DNA from: Streptomyces sp. RFCAC02
Lineage (GTDB): Bacteria > Actinomycetota > Actinomycetes > Streptomycetales > Streptomycetaceae
DNA: 64,000 nt
Reading direction: 5' to 3'
NCBI RefSeq assembly: GCF_004193175.1
Contig: NZ_SAUH01000001.1
Coordinates: forward strand, 1,963,501 to 2,027,500
Positions 59,091 through 64,000 of this stretch are shown one piece after another (position 1 is the stretch's first letter; each line of letters opens with the position of its first letter). The notes beneath the pieces were generated by a model that saw nothing but the letters and a program-made list of their open reading frames with translations, was not told where the DNA came from and made no database searches. The position numbers and the translations under genes are program-made.

Positions 59091-59373
59091 GCGGTACCCC
59101 CTCGTAACTGCTCGATCGCGGCGACAGACGCCGACTGGGACAGTGCCTCTACTTGTAGTTGATAGCAGGCCGCCGGCGTGGACAACACGAATGTGCCGTC
59201 TCGCTCGACCTGTCGCCGTTGAGCCGATCGGTGCGAAGCACGCCCACCGCGTACAAGGCGACCCGGAGCACGGTGTCGGGCAACTGGGCGAACTCCACCA
59301 TGGAGATCAGCGGCGGGAGACGTACAGGGGGCAGTCCTTGTCCGCGTTGTCGCGTCGTGGCGGGGGTGGTTCG
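59087..59373 (-). pseudogene. Remnant of an XRE/DUF5753 regulator
   Basis: The 3' end next to the DUF397 gene reads VERDGTFVLSTPAACYQLQV followed by EALSQSASVAAIEQL and stop TGA at 59087, a typical DUF5753 C-terminus. Just upstream another frame gives LISMVEFAQLPDTVLRVAL (about 59310-59255), the preceding part of the same domain. The two are out of frame, and the N-terminal helix-turn-helix is missing because another gene ends at 59374. Boundaries are approximate. It is best explained as a decayed regulator truncated from its 5' side. Confidence 0.55.
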
Positions 59374-60708
59374 TCAGGCTGTTGCCCGGTGGGTGTCGCC
59401 GTGTGTCTGTGCGCGTTCGGCCGCGTACAGGCGCAGCAGCCCTTCCACCCGGTAGCGGTCCGGGCCCGTCTCCACTGCCAAGTGCTCGTCCGCCAGCACT
59501 TCGAGGAGACGACGTGCCCGGCTCACCGGCCGGGACAGGAGGCGTGCCGCGTCGCCGACCGGGACGTCGCCCCTCGATCCGCCGCCCAGCAGCCGGAACG
59601 CCCGCGCCGTCTCGGTGTCGAGCCGCGCGTAGGACGCGTCGAACGCCGCCCGTACCGAGCGCCGCGGGTCCTCCGCGTCCGTCAGGGCGTCGAGCCGCAG
59701 CGCCGGGTCGGTCAGTTCGGCCGCGAGCGGGCCGAGGCGCCGGTGCGGTCCCGCCGCGACCCGCTCCGCGGCGACGCACAGCGCGAGCGGCAGGTGCCCG
59801 CACGCGTCCGCGACGACGCGGGCGGCCGCCGGTTCCGTCCGCACGCGGGCCGCGCCCGCCACGGACCGCAGCAGCGCCAGCGACCCGGCGGGCGGCAGCG
59901 GGCGCAGGTGCAGGCGTCCCCTGCCGAGCGGCGACCCGACGCCCGCGAGGCGGCGGCGGCCGGTCACGACGACGGCCGTGCCCGGCGTCGCCGGCAGCAG
60001 CGCCCGCACCTGCGACGACCCGGCCGCGTCGTCGAGCACCACCAGCACCCGCCGGTCCGCGATCAGGCTGCGGAACACGGCCGCGAGCTGTGCCGCGTCC
60101 CGCGGCAGCGTCGTCGCCGGCACCCCGAAGCCGAGCAGGAAGCCGGCCAGCACCCGGGCCGGGTCCGCAGGTTCCGCGCCGGGTGCGTGGCCCGCGAGGT
60201 CGGCATAGAGCACGCCGCCGGGGAAACGGTCGCGCACCCGGTGCGCCCAGTGCAGCACGAGCGCCGTCTTCCCGACGCCCGGCGGTCCGTCGACGGCGGC
60301 GAGGAACGGCGCGTCCGCGGCCTCGGCCCGCTCCAGCGCGGCGTCCAGGGCCTCCAGTTCACCGGTCCTGCCGACGAGCGTGTGCGCGTCGCACGGCGGC
60401 AACTGCGCCGGGGGAAACGCCCAGATGACGCCGGAGAGCATCGCGCGGGCCAGGGCGGTCAGTTCGCCGCCGGCGCCCAGCACCCGGTCGCACACCTCGG
60501 CGAGCTGGACGGTCGGCCGGGCGAGGCCGTTCTCGACCTTGCTCAGCCACCCCGGACTGTAGGCGGCGAGCGCGGCGAGACGGCGCAGTGACATGCCCTC
60601 CTGCTCGCGGCGGCGGCGCAACGCGGCTCCGAAGCGCGCGAAGTGCTGCCGACCGGCCATGTCGTCCACCCGCCCGGGGTCCTGCCGGGCGGTGTCGGCA
60701 CGCTGCAT
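59374..60708 (-). CDS. XRE helix-turn-helix / NB-ARC STAND regulator
   Basis: 444 aa, ATG with GAGGGAG. An HTH_XRE domain (about 22-80: FARFGAALRRRREQEGMSLRRLAALAAYSPGWLSKVENG) is fused to an NB-ARC ATPase: P-loop DGPPGVGKTAL at 140-150, LVVLDDA Walker B, and CGHLPLALCVAAERV. Unlike longer STAND proteins it ends after the winged-helix part without TPR repeats, and so may be short at the C-terminus. It would be a DNA-binding switch controlled by nucleotide and an unknown ligand. It diverges from the MMPL exporter across 220 bp containing a palindrome, and may regulate that exporter. Confidence 0.87.
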   Translation of the reverse strand: MQRADTARQDPGRVDDMAGRQHFARFGAALRRRREQEGMSLRRLAALAAYSPGWLSKVENGLARPTVQLAEVCDRVLGAGGELTALARAMLSGVIWAFPPAQLPPCDAHTLVGRTGELEALDAALERAEAADAPFLAAVDGPPGVGKTALVLHWAHRVRDRFPGGVLYADLAGHAPGAEPADPARVLAGFLLGFGVPATTLPRDAAQLAAVFRSLIADRRVLVVLDDAAGSSQVRALLPATPGTAVVVTGRRRLAGVGSPLGRGRLHLRPLPPAGSLALLRSVAGAARVRTEPAAARVVADACGHLPLALCVAAERVAAGPHRRLGPLAAELTDPALRLDALTDAEDPRRSVRAAFDASYARLDTETARAFRLLGGGSRGDVPVGDAARLLSRPVSRARRLLEVLADEHLAVETGPDRYRVEGLLRLYAAERAQTHGDTHRATA

Positions 60709-60768
60709 AACGCTCCCTCACGTCCGGTGGGCCCCCCGTGTCCCACGTCTCGGCCGGCTCCCCCGCCC

Positions 60769-60792
60769 CTTCCATACGGCATCGTACGGAAG
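60769..60792. promoter_or_regulatory. 24-bp near-perfect palindrome between XRE/NB-ARC and MMPL genes
   Basis: CTTCCATACG (60769-60778) and CGTACGGAAG (60783-60792) flank GCAT, with one mismatch in ten. It is located about 137 bp before the MMPL start and 61 bp before the regulator start. Probable operator for a dimeric regulator. Confidence 0.6.
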
Positions 60793-60928
60793 GCCCCCGG
60801 CGGCGCGCTCCCCCCGTTCCGGCGGCAAAGGTGTGATCCACGTCTCCTCGCGGCATCCGATGTCACATCCCCTCACGGCCGGCGCGTCGTGATCGCGGAC
60901 AACGACGCCCCGCACACAGGAGGCACTC

Positions 60929-63193
60929 ATGCCGGACAAGCGACCGGCCCCCCGGCCGGCGGACCGCACCCCGTTCTGGCTGCGGCACCGCCGCGCGATC
61001 CTCGTCGTCGCCGTACTGCTCGCGCTGCTGGGCGGCACGGCCGGCGCCACCGTCTTCGACCGCATGAAGGGCGGCGGTTTCGACGACCCGGGCGCCGAGT
61101 CCGGCCGCGCCGCCGCCGAACTGGCCGAGCGGTTCGGCCAGGACGACCCCAACCTCGTCCTCCTCGTCCACGCCGACGACGGGGTGGACGCACCCGCCGC
61201 CGCCCGCGCCGGCGCCGCGCTCAGCGACCGGCTCGCCGCAGAGGAGGGCGTCACCGCCGTCACCTCCTACTGGATGGCCGGCGCCCCGGACCGGCTGCGG
61301 TCGCGCGACGGCTCCGCCGCGCTCGTCCTCGCCGCGCTCGCCGGCGACGACACCGAGGCCGCCGAACGCCTCGACACCCTGGAGCCCGCCTACGCCGGCC
61401 GGCACGACGGCGGCATCGACGTGGAGTTCGGCGGCCCCGCGGTCATCGGCCGCGAGCTGGGCGAGGCGAGCGAACGGGACGCCGTGCGCGGCGAGATGAT
61501 CGCGTTCCCCCTCATGCTGGTCGTGCTCGTCATCATCTTCGGCGGACTCGTCGCCGCCGCGCTGCCGCTGGTCACAGGACTCATCACGATCCTGCTGTCG
61601 TTCGGCCTGCTGTGGGCGCTCGCCGGCGTCACCGACGTGTCCGTGTTCGCCGTGAACGTCGTGACGCTGCTCGGCCTCGGCCTCGCCGTCGACTACAGCC
61701 TCCTCATGGTCAACCGCTACCGCGAGGAGATCGCCGCCGGCCACGAGCCGGCCGAGGCGATCCGCCGCACGATGCGCTCGGCCGGCCGCACGGTCGTCTT
61801 CTCGGCCGTCACGGTGGCCGTCACCCTCGCGGGACTCGCCTGGTTCCCGCTGCTCGCCCTGCGGTCCATGGCCTGGGCGGGCGTCGCCGTCGCGCTCCTC
61901 ACCGCGCTCGTCACGCTGCTGGTGCTGCCCGCGCTGCTCGCCGTCCTCGGGCCGCGCGTCGAGAAGGGACGCCTGTGGCGGCGCCGGGCACCGGCGGACG
62001 AGCCGGGGCACCCGGGCTTCTGGCACCGGGTCGCGTCGTTCGTGATGCGCAGGCCCGTGCCCGTCGCCGGCATCGTCGGCGCGTTCCTCCTGCTCCTCGG
62101 CCTGCCGTTCCTCGGCATCTCGATGGGCACGGCGGACGAGCGCACCCTCCCCGCGTCGTCACCCGCGCGGCAGGTCGCCGAGGAGATGCGGACCGGGTTC
62201 GACTCCGGCGAGAGCCAGGCCCTGTTCACCGTCCTGCCCGAGGTGACCGACCCCACGGGCGACGAGGCCGCCGCGTACGCCACCGCCGTCGCCCGCCTCG
62301 ACGGCGTCGCGCGCGTCGACACCGCCGCCGGGTCCTTCGCCGCCGGCCGCCGGGTCGCCGACCCCGGTCCCGGGCACGCCGCGTACGCCGCCCCCGACGG
62401 CCGCGACGGCGTGTGGCTGTCCGTCGTGCCCGAGCCGCTGCCGACCGAGGACGCCGAGGCGCTGGTCCGGGAGATACGGGACCTCCCCTCCCCCGGCACC
62501 TCCCTCACCGGCGGTCAGACGGCCGTCGCCATGGACGGCATCGACGCCATCACCGACCGGCTGCCCGTCGCCGGGATCACCCTGGCCGTCGCGATGTACG
62601 TCCTGCTGTTCCTCCTCACCGGCAGCGTCCTGCTGCCGGTGCTCGCGATGCTGCTGAGCGCCATCGGGCTGACCGCGACGTTCGGCGCCCTCGTGTGGGG
62701 ATTCCAGGACGGGCACCTCGCCGGACTGCTGGACTTCACGAGCACCGGCAGCGTCGTGGGCACCGTGCCGGTGCTGCTGTTCGCCGTGGCGTTCGGCCTC
62801 GGGATGGACTACCAGGTGTTCCTGCTGTCGCGGATCAGCGAGGAGTACGCGGCGGGCGGCGACCCCGTGGCCGCCGTGGCGATGGGCCTGGAGCGGATCG
62901 GACGCATCGTGACCGCGGCCGCCGCGACCCTCTCCATCGTGTTCCTGGCCTTCCTCGTCAGCGACATCACGTTCCTCCAGGCGCTCGGCGTGTGCCTGCC
63001 GCTCGCCGTGCTGATGGACGCCACCCTGATCCGCGGCGCGCTGCTGCCCGCCGCCATGCGGCTCGCCGGCCACGCCGGCTGGTGGCTGCCCCGGTGGCTC
63101 GCACCCGTCCACGAGCGCTTCGGCCTGCGCGAGACGGCGGACGCCCCGCCCGCCGCCGCACCGGACCACGAGCGGGAGGGTGCCGCGCGGTGA
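60929..63193 (+). CDS. MMPL/RND-family membrane transporter
   Basis: 754 aa. ATG has AGGAGG six bases upstream. Two-half RND architecture: one N-terminal helix, a soluble loop of about 150 residues, then five to six helices with LGLGLAVDYSLLMVNRYREE (MMPL motif with the conserved Asp-Tyr); a second soluble loop, then a further set with FGLGMDYQVFLLSRISEE. The two Asp-Tyr pairs are the proton-relay signature. MMPL proteins export lipids or lipophilic molecules in actinomycetes. No biosynthetic cluster is visible except a P450 immediately downstream on the opposite strand. A terminator hairpin follows. Confidence 0.93.
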   Translation: MPDKRPAPRPADRTPFWLRHRRAILVVAVLLALLGGTAGATVFDRMKGGGFDDPGAESGRAAAELAERFGQDDPNLVLLVHADDGVDAPAAARAGAALSDRLAAEEGVTAVTSYWMAGAPDRLRSRDGSAALVLAALAGDDTEAAERLDTLEPAYAGRHDGGIDVEFGGPAVIGRELGEASERDAVRGEMIAFPLMLVVLVIIFGGLVAAALPLVTGLITILLSFGLLWALAGVTDVSVFAVNVVTLLGLGLAVDYSLLMVNRYREEIAAGHEPAEAIRRTMRSAGRTVVFSAVTVAVTLAGLAWFPLLALRSMAWAGVAVALLTALVTLLVLPALLAVLGPRVEKGRLWRRRAPADEPGHPGFWHRVASFVMRRPVPVAGIVGAFLLLLGLPFLGISMGTADERTLPASSPARQVAEEMRTGFDSGESQALFTVLPEVTDPTGDEAAAYATAVARLDGVARVDTAAGSFAAGRRVADPGPGHAAYAAPDGRDGVWLSVVPEPLPTEDAEALVREIRDLPSPGTSLTGGQTAVAMDGIDAITDRLPVAGITLAVAMYVLLFLLTGSVLLPVLAMLLSAIGLTATFGALVWGFQDGHLAGLLDFTSTGSVVGTVPVLLFAVAFGLGMDYQVFLLSRISEEYAAGGDPVAAVAMGLERIGRIVTAAAATLSIVFLAFLVSDITFLQALGVCLPLAVLMDATLIRGALLPAAMRLAGHAGWWLPRWLAPVHERFGLRETADAPPAAAPDHEREGAAR

Positions 63194-63200
63194 CGCGACG

Positions 63201-63237
63201 CGGCCCGGCGCCCGCCGCACGGGCGGACGCCGGGCCG
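63201..63237. terminator. Bidirectional terminator between MMPL and P450
   Basis: CGGCCCGGCG (63201-63210) pairs with CGCCGGGCCG (63228-63237), extended after one mismatch by CCGCC/GGCGG around a 5-nt loop. The two flanking genes converge on it. Confidence 0.75.
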
Positions 63238-63249
63238 GGCCGGTACCCG

Positions 63250-64000
63250 TCAGAGGTGGACGGGCAGCTCGCGGAAACCGTTCGAGATGAGCGAGTCGAT
63301 CTGCGTCAGGTCCTTCTCGGCGAGCCGCAGGTCGGGGAACCGCTCGAACAGCGCGGGCAGCGCCACCCGCGCCTCCATCCGCGCCAGCGGCGCGCCCAGG
63401 CAGTAGTGCGTCCCGTGTCCGAAGGCCAGGTGCTCGCCGGCCGGCCGCGTGATGTCGAACTCCCCCGCGTCCGGGCCGTGGTGCCCCGGGTCCGTGCCGG
63501 CCGCGTAGAGCGAGAGCACGATCGCGTCGCCCTCGGCGAGCGTCACGCCGTCCTCCAGCGCGATGTCCTCGGTCGCGAAGCGCAGCGGCAGGTTCGCCAC
63601 CGGCGGGGACCAGCGCAGCGTCTCCTCGATCACCCGGTCCCAGCTCGCCCCGCCCGACCGCACCAGGTCGAGCTGTTCGGGGTGGGTGAGCAGGGCGTGG
63701 ATGGCGTTGCCCAGCAGGTGGACGGTCGTCTCGTGGCCGGCGGAGAGCACGAGGAGGAGCGTGTCGAGGAGTTCCTGCTCGGTGAGGCGGTCACCGCCGT
63801 CGCGGGACGCGATGAGGTTGCTCGTGAGATCGTCGGCCGGCTCGGCGCGCTTCGCCGCGACCAGGGACATGAGGATGCCGTACACGTTCTCGTAGGTGGT
63901 GAGGACCTCCTCGGGCGTCGCCGACGTCCGGAAGATGACGTCCACCGCCTCCTCGAGGCCGCCCTTCGCCTCCTCCGGAATGCCGTACAGCTCACAGATC
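63250..64000 (-). CDS. Cytochrome P450, partial at the right edge
   Basis: The C-terminal 250 residues are present and the N-terminus lies beyond the window. I-helix LLVLSAGHETTVHL (the AGxxT oxygen-activation motif), ExxR in VIEETLRWSPP, and the haem-ligand loop FGHGTHYCLGAPLARMEA (Cys thiolate ligand) are intact, followed by RFPDLRLA and the C-terminal SNGFRELPVHL. It has the look of bacterial class I CYP107/CYP105-like enzymes of secondary metabolism. It needs ferredoxin partners, none of which are seen here. The frame is open to base 63999. Confidence 0.95.
   Translation of the reverse strand, partial: ICELYGIPEEAKGGLEEAVDVIFRTSATPEEVLTTYENVYGILMSLVAAKRAEPADDLTSNLIASRDGGDRLTEQELLDTLLLVLSAGHETTVHLLGNAIHALLTHPEQLDLVRSGGASWDRVIEETLRWSPPVANLPLRFATEDIALEDGVTLAEGDAIVLSLYAAGTDPGHHGPDAGEFDITRPAGEHLAFGHGTHYCLGAPLARMEARVALPALFERFPDLRLAEKDLTQIDSLISNGFRELPVHL

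Noticed and set aside
60929..64000. Secondary-metabolite gene cluster suggested by MMPL plus P450
   Set aside because: Only these two genes are seen and they are convergent across a terminator; no synthase or tailoring genes are in the window.

Overview
The window is chromosomal DNA from a very GC-rich actinomycete, almost certainly Streptomyces or a close relative. The evidence is the codon usage (nearly every third position G or C), the many GTG starts, a tRNA gene without encoded CCA, a DmdR-type iron box, and typical families: DUF397, XRE plus NB-ARC regulators, a Ser/Thr kinase fused to a DUF4328 membrane part, LytR-CpsA-Psr, MMPL, and the SWIM/VWA/MoxR/DUF5682 cluster. There is no rRNA, IS element, prophage or CRISPR array. 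Most of it looks like ordinary accessory chromosome.

Layout. 0-2.5 kb: a coupled pair of dynamin-like GTPases (the second runs off the left edge) and tRNA-Arg(TCT). 2.7-6.4 kb: alpha/beta hydrolase, virginiamycin B lyase homologue, membrane Ser/Thr kinase. 6.4-11.2 kb: a non-phosphorylative L-fucose catabolic cluster, with a three-gene coupled minus-strand unit (GntR regulator, aldo/keto reductase, lactonase) facing L-fuconate dehydratase and an SDR. 11.2-12.4 kb: SDR plus MerR behind a near-perfect MerR operator. 12.5-15.1 kb: PLAT-like protein, I36-like secreted inhibitor, tandem secreted paralogues. 15.4-17.1 kb: orphan peptide-type binding lipoprotein with two strong terminators. 17.3-21.5 kb: polyprenyl synthase, DUF2236/latex-clearing-like oxygenase, SDR and an unknown protein. 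21.6-28.5 kb: TPP enzyme facing an enolase-superfamily enzyme, a FAD/Fe-S oxidoreductase and a VOC protein. 28.5-30.9 kb: MFS transporter and divergent ArsR-type regulator with two perfect palindromes between them. 31.0-38.2 kb: five-gene operon SWIM, unknown, VWA, MoxR ATPase, DUF5682. 38.5-43.9 kb: LytR-CpsA-Psr, ARMT1/DUF89, a small membrane protein, and a GT-B-like protein whose 5' end carries 13 perfect copies of a heptanucleotide. 43.9-47.1 kb: YrdB-like fragment, small membrane protein, MarR, NB-ARC/TPR regulator. 47.2-51.2 kb: complete siderophore-type iron ABC transporter under an iron box. 51.3-56.5 kb: HAD, PAP2-diacylglycerol kinase fusion, large TPR-repeat-region protein, Pro/Gly-rich protein. 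56.7-64 kb: PrmC-like methyltransferase, degenerate SDR, DUF397 with a decayed XRE partner, XRE/NB-ARC regulator, MMPL exporter, partial cytochrome P450.

Three genes (TPP enzyme, YrdB-like, NB-ARC/TPR) are each broken by a shift that adding one base to a short homopolymer repairs. This pattern suggests consensus errors as much as gene decay. The observations most worth following are the heptanucleotide tract, which could switch a coding frame; the five-gene MoxR/VWA operon; the polyprenyl synthase/oxygenase pairing; and the double palindrome at 29.8 kb.
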